DNA from: Mya arenaria
Taxonomy: Eukaryota > Mollusca > Bivalvia > Myida > Myidae
DNA: 64,000 bases
Direction: 5' to 3'
NCBI RefSeq assembly: GCF_026914265.1
Contig: NC_069125.1
Location: 20,200,966 to 20,264,965 of the forward strand
Under the pieces are notes generated by a model. That model saw nothing but the letters and a program-made list of their open reading frames with translations, did no database searches and was not told the DNA's origin. Of this stretch, positions 12,700-25,600 are shown in pieces; within the stretch, counting starts at the first letter, position 1, and the number at the start of each line of letters is the position of its first letter. A program made the position numbers and the translations under genes.

Positions 12700-13462
12700 A
12701 ACCATAACTAAGTTTAGTCAGAATTATGGGCATAATATCTTGGGCAATTTCGATAACAGCCATATCGCTATAATCAAAAGAGAGTTATCGCCCTCTAAAT
12801 ATAGAAATTACATAAAAGTTGTCTTGTCCGATCAATAACTTGAGAAGCCTTTGTCCAATATTCACTGAATTTAGAGCAGAATACCTCGTATGTGTTCGAT
12901 AAACACCCAAATCGCCTCAGCCACTCGAGAGTTATGACCCTTGAATTGGCAATTAAACACTGTATATTCCTATTTACAGTGTCCGCTCCCTAAATTTGGC
13001 TGATGTACAACAAGTCATCACTAAACTTGGTGTCTAAAAAGGACGGGCGTCAGTTGGCGTACCCCTGCAAGTGTATTCACTATCACACGTGTAGATAACC
13101 CACCAGGTGCACAGGCCGAATTTGTCTCAAATGATGTCTGAAAGTCATTTTTTCATAACCTGCAAAACCCGCTCATGTGGTTGCATCTATAGAAATATTT
13201 TCGTTTGGTTTTGCGAAATAAGTGTCAAGTGTTGTATACATATCATTGTAAAATAATTTAGTAAAACGTGACTGTCCATGCAGATTGCTTTCGTTGTGTT
13301 ACTTATAGAGAACAGAGATCACTTACCTAGCCTAAACGGATGTTGGGTATGTCAGAAGCACTGTTCCATTTTGTAACACTACTGTAGATAATTATATATT
13401 TGTGACAGAATCTTGTCCGTAACTAAGTGTTGTCTTCTGTCACAGACCCGGAGTCGGTGCAT
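12700..13462. other. Intergenic, nothing identified
   Basis: No open frame, tandem repeat or clear element ends were seen. Phrases such as AGTTATGACCCTTGAATTGG are those of generic interspersed repeats and may be decayed family A material. Confidence 0.4.
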
Positions 13463-13468
13463 TTTATA

Positions 13469-14082
13469 ATGCACCAGTCAATTGCAATGCACCAGTCAAT
13501 TTGTAACCACGGCTTCCCCAGATCCGGAGGTATACCGGGGATAGCCGGGGAAATGGGCCGTGTTTTTATCTTCCAGGTGGCCCCGCAGTGCCGGGTGAAT
13601 GCGGTGGTTTTGTCTTCGCGCAAAACATAGCGGGGCCCTTGGGTACGTGGGCATTTGGCGGGGATTTTACCATTAGTTCGTCCCCGCAGGACGGGGATTT
13701 TACCCGGGGTTGGCTGGACCGAAAGTCAAAGTCCCCGCTATTCCCCGGACCTTGGGCGGGGGGGGGGGCGTGGTTACAATTGATTGGTGCATAACCACGG
13801 CCCCCAGGTCCGGGGAATAGCGGGGACTTTGACTTTCGATCCAGCCAAGCCCGGGTAAGACCCCCACCATGCAGGGACGATTTGCTGGTAAAATCCCCGC
13901 CAAATGCCCCCGCACCCAAGGGACCCTAGGTAAGGCCCAATCCCCGCTGTTTTTGGCGCGGAGGCAAAACCAGCGCATTCACCCGGCACTACGGGGCCAC
14001 CTGGAAAGTAAAAACACCTCCCGGCTTACCCCGGTATACCCCCGGACGTGGGGGGGGGGGGGTTACAATTGACTGGTGCATA
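13469..14082. mobile_element. GC-rich TIR element as an inverted dimer (long palindrome)
   Basis: The motif GCACCAGTCAATTG-TAACC starts the left side (13471, with a second copy at 13489). It recurs inverted at the centre (GGTTACAATTGATTGGTGCAT, 13772-13792) and at the right end (GGTTACAATTGACTGGTGCAT). The left half (about 13486-13792) and right half (13793-14082) are reverse complements over most of their length; for example CCCGCTATTCCCCGG and GCCGGGTGAATGC have inverted partners. The two ~300-bp copies therefore lie in opposite orientation, sharing a central terminus. There is no transposase. Runs of 9-13 G residues mark both inner ends. Open frames here on both strands are composition artefacts. 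Confidence 0.8.
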
Positions 14083-14459
14083 AATATAATGAATTTTAAT
14101 TTTATTTCGTAGGTCTTGATTGCATCTTAAATTGTAAGATTAACACAAAATTTTCTGAAAAGTCGATAGGTAAAGATCGACAAAAAATTAAATTATTTCA
14201 GATACTACAATCATTGAACGTTTGATATGCGCTAAATATTGCATCAATATTTTCAAAACACCGCTTGTCACTCAATACCAGTTAGTCGATTAAACGTACT
14301 GTACACAGCGTATTTCGAAAACCAATCAAGACTACCACAACTGTCACAGGGAAAGGTTGACAAGCGGCATAGTAACACTTTTCACAGATAAGAGGCTACA
14401 ATTCATGGTTGATATGAGAGCGGATCATTGTGTGTTCGGTTCATAAATATTAATTCGTC

Positions 14460-14549
14460 ATGCCTGGCAAGACTTCTCCAAAACGAGACGCTCTGACCGA
14501 GATTAAATCAAAACAGAATGGAGTAAAGGCTAGGCAAGGGAGTGGAAAA
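14460..14549 (+). CDS. TMEM117: Candidate first coding exon of TMEM117
   Basis: An ATG at 14460 opens a 30-codon basic stretch (MPGKTSPKRDALTEIKSK...), ending at a good donor, GTAGGT. It is in phase 0, the same phase as the acceptor (TTTTCAG) of the next TMEM117 exon at 18625, so joining them gives an uninterrupted protein of 686 aa. The link is inferred; there is no homology support for these residues in vertebrate TMEM117. Translation could instead begin at a methionine inside the next exon. Confidence 0.45.
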
Positions 14550-15397
14550 GTAGGTCTCATTTTGTTTGTGTTTACATTTAAACAAACTATTTAAAATAGA
14601 AATCATAGCGTCACAAATGACTAAGTTCTCAATGTAATTCAAGTACTAGATTTTTTTCAAACTAGAAACAAATAAGCTTACTGTAGGTAAGTATTGCAGT
14701 GCATTTAGTAGTTCCTGTTTTAATTGATATGGTTGGCAATGTTGCATACCAGCCTTTCAGGTAGTTGGTGTATTGAGGAATGTTAAGTATGTGAATGTAT
14801 TTCTTACTGTAAAAATGTGTAGGTGTGACAATTATTGTACTTGTTATAAATAGTCCACTTAAAGGGCGATCAACGTGTCTTGATGATTTTACAACAAGGC
14901 AGACTCGAAACAGGTACTGTATACATAAAAATGTGAAAATAATAAAAACAAGCATCCATGAAGGTTTATGATTGTACCCGGTAGTTTAGTAAATAACTTG
15001 AGGGTGTGGTACATGTAGGTAAGAAATTAGCTTAAACATAACTTAACTGGTATTGTAATTTAACATTTCAGGCTGCAATCATCCAAGGTTAAACAATTTT
15101 AGGTATTGTATAAATGAGTTGAATCAAACATTTTATAGGACACTGAAAACAGCATGAAAGGCCGGAGAAAAAGTTATATCATTATTTGGCAAGAATTGTT
15201 AATGATTCTAAATCAGTAGTTTAAATGACATTGAATGATTATAAATATAACACACTTACTTTTTCTATGGCTTTGTGATGTTGTGATATATATGTGTTGT
15301 AAGCATGTTCAGCCTGCCATATGTATCAACGAAACTCTCTGCTTACTTGCTGTTTAGAAAGCTTTTTAGTGCATAATTGAGCCAGCAGCTTAGCCGG

Positions 15398-16367
15398 TAT
15401 GCAACCTGACAGGGTATAATGTATGCAACCTGAGGGGGTATAATGTATGACTGTTTGCTGTATGCAACCTGAGGGGGTATTATGTATGACTGTCGGTTTT
15501 ATGCAACCTGAGGGGGTATAATGTATGACTGTTTGGTGTATGCAACCTGAGGGGGTATAATGTATGACTGTTTGTTGTATGCAACCTGAGGGGGTACTAT
15601 GTATGACTGTTTGGTGTATGCAACCTGAGGGGGTATTATGTATGACTGTTTGTTGTATGCAACCTGAGGGGGTATAATGTATGACTGTTTGCTGTATGCA
15701 ACCTGGGGGGATACTATGTATGACTGTTTACAACCTGAGGGGGGTATAATGTATGACTGTTTGGTGTATGCAACATGAGGGGGTATTATGTATGACTGTT
15801 TGTTGTATGCAACCTGAGGGGGTACTATGTATGACTGTTTGGTGTATGCAACCTGAGGGGGTATAATGTATGACTGTTTGTTGTATGCAACCTGAGGGGG
15901 TACTATGTATGACTGTCTGGTGTATGCAACCTGAGGGGGTATTATGTATGACTGTTTGTTGTATGCAACCTGAGAGGGTATTATGTATGACTGTTTGTTG
16001 TATGCAACCTGAGGGGGAAATATGTATGACTGTTTGGTGTATGCAACCTGAGAGGGGTATAATGTATGATTGTTTGCTGTATGCAACCTGGGGGGATACT
16101 ATGTATGACTGTTTACAACCTGAGGGGGTATAATGTATGACTGTTTGGTGTATGCAACCTGAGGGGGTATTATGTATGACTGTTTGCTGTATGCAACCAG
16201 AGGGGGTATCATGTATGACTGTTTGCTGTATGCAACCTGAGGGGTATTATGTATGACTATTTGCTGTATGCAACCTGAGGGGGGTATCATGTATAACTGT
16301 TTGCTGTATGCAACCTGAGGGGGTATCATGTAAGACTGATTGTTGTATGCAACATGAGTGGGTATTA
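15398..16367. repeat. 39-bp minisatellite, left block (TMEM117 intron 1)
   Basis: About 25 tandem copies of a 39-bp unit contain TATGCAACCTGAGGGGGTAT and AATGTATGACTGTTTG. Because 39 is a multiple of 3, the minus strand reads an open frame with a 13-residue repeat (AYTKQSYIIPPQV); there is no reason to think it is translated. The array continues at 17880 after an inserted transposon. Confidence 0.95.
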
Positions 16368-17877
16368 CAGTACACTCCACGCGGAACTACCAATTTCCTC
16401 GGTGACTCGGAGGCGTTTTTAATTTATCGCGGATTTCCGCCGAGTACGCAACCTTTTTCCTCGCTAATTTTCGCCGAGTTGCACCGAGTTAATCGTTTTC
16501 TATGGAGGGTTTTATTGCCGGTAGCGCCGGTGATCGAATCGATTTATTGATCTAATCGCGGAACTCCGCGTGTTGTGAATAGCTACTACAGAACATTGCT
16601 TCTGTTAAAACAGTATTGAATAATTAGAGAATTAATTTTTCAAAGTACAGTAAGTTTCTTTTTAAAAACAATTATCGAAAATTTCCATATCAATTTTCAT
16701 CAGCATCGTCTAACAACTGTTGTTTTTCACATTATGTAATTGAAAGATATACCATAGCGTGCGTTTGTTATTGTCATCTTTCTCTTACTATATTAAGGTG
16801 TTGAGAACTTAAATTAGATTGGAGTAATGAAGGTGTTGAGAACTTTGTAAGTGTGAATATTTTTCGGTCTTTTTTTCCTAATTTGCATTTTACCTGACTT
16901 ATTAATTTATCCGTACTTATCAATGGTTCTAAACTTATTTATAACGCATATAGGTGTAAATCCTTCATCAAGTTAATTAAAATCCCATTAAACACCATTT
17001 TATACATGCATTGAAATGAATAACACATTCTATCGGCTTTAGATCAGTCACTCTGTGTGACGTCACATAACTCACAGTTTTACCCACGAGGATCTCATGG
17101 AGAGCATGTATATTGTTATGCAGGATTAATGTGTCTGAGTGGTGTTTTCGAATGTAACTGGAGTATTGCATTTCCAACTTTAATTCATCACATTAATTAG
17201 TTACCTATATCATTGAATGTGTTGACTTTTATTGATGATTCAATAAGTATAACTGTACATAATTGCTTCATACAGTCTATAAGTGTGGTATAAGTTTTAA
17301 AGTTTATTGGCAGATTGTTTTACAAAAATGTCATGTCTTTGTTTTCTTAATCCCTAGATTGCCCTTGTTGTTAATTTAATCCTCCAATAAATATTTCACA
17401 CTTTCTCTTTCTACATGCAATACATCGTTTAAGATGGGTATTTACAAATTAACTTGTCACAGTGGTGTACTATACGGTTAGGTAATCTAGCTAGGATAAA
17501 AGATGAAAATCAATAATCTTCGTCTGTGAAACTTGGTAAGTGTGAAAGTTACGATTGATGTCCTTTGGGTGTCCGAAAATTAGGTACGCGAAATAAATTA
17601 TTTTTATAAACAATTACGGGTGTAGCAAAAATTATCAAATAAATTAAACAAAATTAGATACAGTGGGAGATTCTTATCGGTTTTCCTCCGAGTTTCGCGG
17701 TGTTTTTACCTCCGAGTAACGCGGCGATTGTAATTATACGGTCCACTGATCAGCCTCGGTGGGTGAACGAGTAAAAACGCCGAGGAAAGAGGATTATGAT
17801 CAATTGGATGTCGTGTCCGCGATGACCAAAATCCGCCGAGGAAAACGGAAAGTGGTAGTTCCGCGTGGAGTGTACTG
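16368..17877. mobile_element. 1510-bp TIR DNA transposon inserted in the 39-bp array
   Basis: The termini are inverted repeats: CAGTACACTCCACGCGGAAC at the left and its reverse complement at the right, 25 bp exact and about 31 bp with one mismatch. TA is duplicated at both sides (16366-67 and 17878-79), and removing the element plus one TA restores the repeat phrase GGTATTATGTATGAC. Subterminal regions are packed with CCGAG/CTCGG motifs. No transposase frame is visible, so it is non-autonomous. TA duplication and a CAGT start would suit the Tc1/mariner group, but other TA-targeting superfamilies are not excluded. Confidence 0.88.
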
Positions 17878-17879
17878 TA

Positions 17880-18306
17880 TGTATGACTGTTTACTGTATG
17901 CAACCTGAGGGTGAGTATAATGTATGACTTTTTGCTGTATGCAACTTGAGGGGGGTATAATGTATGACTGTTTGCTGTATGCAACTTGAGAGGAATATTA
18001 TGTATGACTGTTTGTTTTATGCAACCTGAGGGTGTATTATGTATGACTGTTTGGTGTATGCAACCTGAGGGGGATATAATGTATGACTGTTTGCTGTTTT
18101 TAACCTGAGGGGGTATTATGTATGACTGTCGGTTTTATGCAACCTGAGGGGGTATAATGTATGACTGTCTTTGCTGTATGCAACCTGAGGGGGTATAATG
18201 TATGACTGTTTGCTGTGTGCAACCTGAGGGGGTATAATGTATGACTGTGTTTGCTGTATGCAACCTGAGGGGGTATTATGCATGACTGTTTGTTGTTTGC
18301 ATGTTT
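17880..18306. repeat. 39-bp minisatellite, right block (TMEM117 intron 1)
   Basis: About 11 further copies of the same 39-bp unit. The rare variant GACTGTCGGTTTTATGCAACC occurs here (18125) and near the start of the left block (15489), showing that the two blocks were one array before the transposon landed, and hinting at block duplication. Confidence 0.94.
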
Positions 18307-18624
18307 GAGACTCTTATTTGTTATTGAAAGTAAAGTTAGATACAATTTAGATATATTTTAAATGAACAAAAATGTGATTATAAACCTACCTTATAAACAT
18401 GTACTAGTATATTATTTTAGTCCTTAATTACATAAAAACATGAACTCTGTGTTTTGAATAGCTGATTGTGTTGACATTTTCCTTTCTAAATATAAAACAT
18501 TTTATACAAAATGGAGGTTACATGTATATGACTGAATTTTTTAAATGTTTCTGCCATTTTATGAGTAACATGTGAATTAAGCAGAATGTTGCATTTTGTT
18601 TTGAAATTGTCTGTCAATTTTCAG

Positions 18625-19632
18625 CAGTCCAGAGAGACAGACCAGAAAGGTCCATATGTTATAGAGGTACAAGGTCTGTTTATGGAAGAGACCAGTCAAC
18701 GTTACCATGTTAACAAGATGGGCAACTTAATGAGTCAAGAGGTGGACTTGAGGGATAATGAGGGACAGGGTGACCCACTTACAGAGGCAAAGACGGCACA
18801 AACAAAACATAAAAATGATAGAGACGAGGACGGAGAAATCCAAGATGTCGGAAATGGTGCTACTAATGATGTACAAGAACAGAGTGGGTCAGGAAAGGTT
18901 GATACGTTTGTTGAAGTTGATATAGGCGATGGGAATGTAGAAAACAATAACAGGGGCAAGAGGAAAAGTGAAAAGGATGAGGTTGAGATAAAACCTGATG
19001 GTTCATATGAGCTTGATCATCGCAAAGATGACACTATTGAGGTCCTTGATGCTGGTAAAGACGATGTTGATGCAGCCAGTACTTATTCCCTCTTTATGGC
19101 ACAGAAGGATTTCAGATACTATTTCCAACACCCATACAGTCGCCTAATAATTGCCTACCTTGTTGTTTTTTGTAATTTTTTCATCTACGCTGAGGACCCT
19201 GTTGCCCACAGTCGTAAAGAGTGCTATATTCCAATGATTGGAAATGATGTTGCCTTCATTCTCACCCGATACCCGCCCAACGCCTGGAGTCTTCTAAAGG
19301 TTGTCTTCTGGCTCATTGGTCTCGTCATTGGCCTATTCGTGGGGAAGCTGCTAATACATGGTCGCTTATTTAGTAAGTATCTCAGTAATATGCCGGTACA
19401 GGAACTGTCTATACTATGTACACACTTGTCTATAGTTAAAGTAATATCTTGATGGATGATAATTATATGCTATTGTTGAACTCTTAATATTCAATTAAAA
19501 AGCTAGTTGTAGCTCCCAAAGGTTCTCGCCAGTTATACAGTATAATGTCAAATTGTTCTGGTTGGTGAATGCCTTGATTATTTATTTGTTGTAGATTTTA
19601 ATTTTTAGACTTTGTAACTGTCATGTCAAGAA

Positions 19633-19699
<67 letters not shown>

Positions 19700-22600
19700 T
19701 GATTCCATTTCTACAAAGAGGACAATAAGAAACTATGACAAACTTGTTGACAATGGTACTGTATGTTTAATTTTTTCAAATTGGTTTATTTATTATTTTT
19801 ATGTAAATACAAATACTGTGATTTATAATTTTGTACAATGAGATGATAAACAATAATCGTGTAACTTTAAATAGGTGAACTTATGCTTATACATACGGAA
19901 ACAACGAATCTCTCGAGAAATCTGTCAGGAAAACATTGATTTTCTAAAATTAATTCACCATGTGTTGATTTATATCAATAATTCATCCAATGATTTGAAG
20001 TATAACATTATTCACACAATCAGTTCTGGAATGAACATTCTTATTGCATATTACTGTTTACTTACTGGTTCTTGTGGTTAGATTTTTTTCACTCATGTGA
20101 AATTTTTCACATACAAATATATTCATTGTGCTGTTTTGGAAACTTTTGAGGATTCAGTGAAAACCCTGTTGATACAACCCAGTTTGTCAATTCCATTTCA
20201 TTAAGGGATATTTTAGACTTTACTTGGCAATTTTTGCTTGTTACCACTACAAGATGCTGCTTTGATACTTGGCTGGCATTACCATGAATAGGCTATAAGA
20301 CATTTATTGCATTGCTGCAAACAAACAGTCCCAATGAATAATTAATGCTGATGTTTAGAATATTGCCTGTTTGGGAAAGTGAAGCCACATGGAAACACTT
20401 AACCGCTTATTGTCTAATTTGGTGATAATGCCTTTCACACTAGTTGTAATAAATAGAGGTTGTTGGTTGCCAGTCATGTGTTATAAATCATTGGAGTTTA
20501 TTGCCATACTCTGTTAACATACTGAAAGCTAAAGCATTCCTTATAATGAAAATATACTTAGGAATGTAGATAATTGACCACTAAATAAATTATTTTGATT
20601 ATTTAGTGAATTTACCAATTTGCACACAAAATAATACTGATTTCTAGCGTTTCACGATCCCAACAACATGTATGTATGTAAACAGAGCAAACTGGTGTTT
20701 CTCTCTTCTAGTGCACCTGCATGATTTCTTTCATTTAGGATCATTGCCTTCTTGGATATTAGCTGACCTTCGATCAATATTAAAGGCACCTAAATGGTCA
20801 GGAATGAAATCAGTATCTCACTCAGATACATGTATTTAAAGTTTTGTTTCTAAAAGAGAACAAGTGAATAGTTTTGTTGCCGCAATAAGATACGGCAGAC
20901 CAAAGCCAACAGACATTTTTTGTGTTTTAATCATGATATTGTCCTGTTTTATCTTGGCAAAATCCAGATTTTTTCGTTGTCAGCATTAAGCTTGAGGAAG
21001 TTAGGCAAGTTCTACATGATCAGATTTTGATTTTTGTTCAAAAATCCGCATTCAACGCAACACAAAGTAAACATATTTGGAACTACATTCCCCCTTTTTT
21101 ATTTTGCTCGTATAAACACCTGAAAAGGAAATATGGGAGACCATACTCACTGTTTACGTCCATTTTCAACTCATTGGCTATACAATGGAAGATGTGATGT
21201 AGCATTTTCAACAAAATATTGTGGTTTTAATGATTGCCAGCCATGTTATGAAAAGTATAATATTGTTCACATGAAATTGCTATACAGTTATACTATGACA
21301 TACTAGTGTTGCAAGTCCCGTCACTTTGGCTATAACCTTTGTTGAGTTATGTCCCTTAACTGAGATAAAGAAAATGCCAACTGGAGCATACATATACCTA
21401 CTGTGCTATATTATAATGTTCTATACTCTTTTGTATGTTCTACACCATTATATTTCAATTTGTCAAGTCTTGGGCATTAGGAAACCATGTGCATTTTTCA
21501 TGCAATGCATGTAGTGTGTATGTTACAAGCAAATCTCTTGTCAATAATCTTTTGCAAACAATGGTTGGCTACTAGTCGTGTTAGTGACATGTTTATTACT
21601 CTATAATTCAACCCATGCTGTGGACCTTTCATCTCAGTATTGATTGGTGAAAAAATGGTGTCAGGGTGAGCTCCTCCCATTGCCCACCGTCTGTCGTCTG
21701 TCCGTTGTCCACCCATTGTCTGCCAACAATTGCTTCATACCACATCTCCTTCTAAACAGTCTGGCTAATTTAAATGAAACTTCACTGGGATGTTCCTTGA
21801 ATGGTGCACTTAATATGTAAAAGATCTTCTTTAAAAACCATGATATTTGGTGTGTGTCCTCTACCAAGTTTGTTCAAATTATGCCTCTGGGGTCAAAACT
21901 AGCCCTGCTCCCGGGGTCACAAGTTTCTTACATTCCTACTTATATAGGGAAAATTTTCTTGTCTGAAACTGCTAGGCCCAAACCTTTGATATTTGAATGT
22001 AGCATCATAAATTATAGTAGTCCTCTATCAAGTTTGTTCAAATTGTGCCCCTGGGGTCAAAACTGGCCTGCCCTGGGGATCATTAGTTTTCTATATACTT
22101 ACATGTATATAGGGAAGTCTTTGTAAATCTTCTTGTCTGAAACCGCTAGGCCCAGACCCTGGATAATTTGAAGGTAGCATCATCCTCTTTCAATTTTGTT
22201 CCAATCATGCCCCTTGGGTCAAAACTAGCCAAAAAAACAAAGGTTTAAATCTTTCACTCAGATGAGCGATATAGGGCCATCATGATCCTCTTGTTTCCTT
22301 TCAACATTGCCGAGGAACTGTTTAAAATTGCACAATATCAAATGTGTCTTTTTGAAGAAGTCAAAATGAATGATTTGCATTTGTGATCAGTTATCAGACA
22401 AAAAGTCAATTTATATTCTACATTTTAAGATATCACGCATGTTGAATAAATTGCATTTGCTTATATCTTTGTCATCTCCCACATTTATTTTGGTCAAAAG
22501 AGCTGAGAGAGAATAATTACAAACCACTTGATCCCTTGTTTGACATCAATTTCTGGTTTGCATATCTTGGAAGGCGTACAGACTTTGCGGATATTGATGG

Positions 22601-25600
22601 TTTGTGAGAGGCATTCCCAGAGTAATTAATGACAGAACCAGTCCCTGTCTTGTAGGAAGTACAGTGATCAGAAATCTAATCACTGTTCTATTATTACATA
22701 AAGTTTTCATATTGATCTGTAACCCACTAGCACATTTTGTGGACTGTTTATTAATGAAATTCTGGCTGGCTGTAATGGTTCATTATCAAATAAGTAATGG
22801 CTATTCAATTGTGATTCTGAGGTGTCCCTGCTTTAGCAAAATGTACAACCTCTGCTGAAACATTGTGTTGTTTATAAGAGTTATTATAGAATGGGCATCA
22901 ATGTGGTTAGCCTTGTGACAGACTAGCTGCACCTTATACACAATGAAAAACTATAATCGTCATCAATGTTCATAATTTGCAGTGACAACATATACTACTG
23001 TTTCCTCATGACAATGAAAAAAGTCCACAAATAAGACATTTTTTTTGCTGTGCTGTAGATAGAAAAACACCTCAGCTCAAACTTTAGAATAAAAACAACA
23101 ACATTGCCCGGAAACCAATTTAATTTTGTAAGCAAAATGATGAAAAAATTGACAACAACGACGATTGTGTTATCTAATCAAAAGCTGCTGACACATGGTA
23201 TTTCATGAAAGCTTAAATGCATTAAAGGTGGTATTTCTTTTTTACACCTTTCAATTTCAGACAAGATATTTCGTCTGAAGATGTTCAGTGATGACCAGGG
23301 TTCGTGGATGGTCATGTTCCTCATCTCGCTTATCAGCATCTTTATCATGTCCCTCTTCTACAACCTCTTCCTAATGATCGGAGGGGACAACACACTTGAT
23401 TACCGCATCTCAGACTTGATGGGAATCTCCAATGATTTCTTCATGAAGGTTGCAGCTTGTGGTACATGGTGTGGAGATTTCTTCACTGCATGGATGGTAT
23501 ATGTTTAGATTAAACTGATTATGTCTCAACTAAGAGGAATAGATAGATACTGATATTATACGCCCATTTTTCTAGGGATAAGATGAATTATGGTTTTACT
23601 GGAGACGGACAAGCGGCGTTTACTGAGTTGTCCAGCTCAAAATTGAGAGACTTTGGTCCATCTTCAAGTTTTGACAAAATGTATATGTTTATGGCCAGAA
23701 TTTTTCAGCCCAGTTCAATAACCAGCCATGTTGCTCCAGTTATTTCAGAGTTATTGACATGAGTGGCTTTCATTACACAGTCTTGATGTTGTCCATGCTG
23801 CCCTGAAAATCATCACCAAAATTAAAGAGTCACTTCAGAGTTATGGCCCTTGAATTGAATGACTTACACTAAAATTGTTGTCTTCCCTAACTCTAGGAGC
23901 TGTTGTCCAATTTATCAGCAAACTTGGACAATAAATTCAATATGTGTGTATGATTGATAATGTGAAATTGTGCACAACAGAAGATTTAGATTTGGTCAAA
24001 TTGTAGAGTTATCTCTAATTTTGATTTGTTAAAAAAAGTTTGTCAAAACCATTACTCCATAAGTACTGAAAGTAATTGAATGAAACGTTGAAACTTCAGT
24101 TAGCAATGTGCACAGGAGTTTAGCTCTAAAGCACTTTCTTGCAAAATTATCTTCCTTTGCACTTGATCTTCTTCAGACTGAATTTGTCAGAAGCATATCC
24201 TCAGAAACTAGAAGAAGAAACTTGGAATATTGATAATATGACAATGTAAGGATGTGCTAGAGTTCTAATTCTTGCTTACCGGACGTGTGTTTCCGGTCAT
24301 GTAACCTGTGCTGGAATAACCCGACTTACATTCCCCATGTAAAATAAGTCAGGCGCAACAAGGCACCACTTCTTATTTCTTTTATTGTATTGTATGAATT
24401 TAGCTCTCCACATATGTCTTATTCTATTCTGATCTAATGCTCTTTTAACTGTTCTTTATACTGTTCTTAAACAGATGCGCTTCAAGATTGTAGAAAGAAA
24501 AGATTGACATTACCATATAAAAGACAATTATTATTTCTTAGAAAACATGAGTTTATGACCAGAACTGTCTGTTGCATTTTGTTATGGATGTGACCAGATT
24601 GCCGGCTGACTGTGGGAGTTCAGAATATAATCAACATTATTGGAGAAAAGAAAAGACGCTAAAGGCTGGAAGAAAATGTGATTTCTTAATAAGAGTGTAG
24701 AGTAAGCTGCAGGCAGTCTTTTCTTAAAAACAATCTATGAATTGATTTAGAAAGTGCCTAAATCCAGAAGATGGAAAAATGTTGAATCAATCACACAGTC
24801 TGGTGAATAACTATGCCGCCAATGCTGTAAACTGTCAGGAATAACGTCTGTATAGTTTCTCATGTCTCTTTACTTCAGCCTTTATTTTCGTTCTAATTTG
24901 CTGTCATGCCATTTGGGAATTTTAAAAATGTGTCTGAAAATTTTTAAGAGCTGTTTATGGAAAACATGGTCAATGTGGGTTTTGTACAAAAAAGGTTCAA
25001 ATTAATGAAACTATTTTATTACTGGAAAAAATGTGGGATTTTCTGTATCATTCTGTGTTATTAAATCTCCTTTGTAGAATATGTTCCACTGACCATCCCC
25101 AGTAGAATATGAACCAATGACAATCCCCAATTGAATATGTCTCACTGACCATCCCCAATATAATATGAACCACTGATCATCCCCAGTATAATATGAACCA
25201 CTGATCATCCCCAGTATAATATGAACCACTGAACATTCCCAGTAGAATATGTCTCACTGACCACCCCCAGAACAATATGAACCACTAAACATTCCCAGTA
25301 GAATATGTCTCAGTGACCACCCCCAGTACAATATGGACCACTGACCATCCCCAGTTGGATATGTCTCACTGACCACCCCCAGTACAATATGAACCACTGA
25401 CAATCCCCAGTTGAATATGTCTCACTGACCATCCCCAGTACAATATGTCCCACTGACCATCCCCAGTTGAATATGTCTCACTGACCACCCCCAGTACAAT
25501 ATGAACCACTGACCATCCCCAGTACAATATGTCTCACTGACCATCCCTAGTTGAATATGTCTCACTGACCACCCCCAGTTGAATATGTCTCACTGACCAC

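Noticed and set aside
13566-13989. Overlapping Gly/Pro-rich frames on both strands
   Set aside because: They lie in the GC-rich inverted dimer and follow from its composition and palindromy; no coding evidence.
15499-16380. Minus-strand frames with 13-residue repeats (AYTKQSYIIPPQV)
   Set aside because: Product of a 39-bp intronic minisatellite (multiple of 3); opposite to the TMEM117 strand and broken by variant units.
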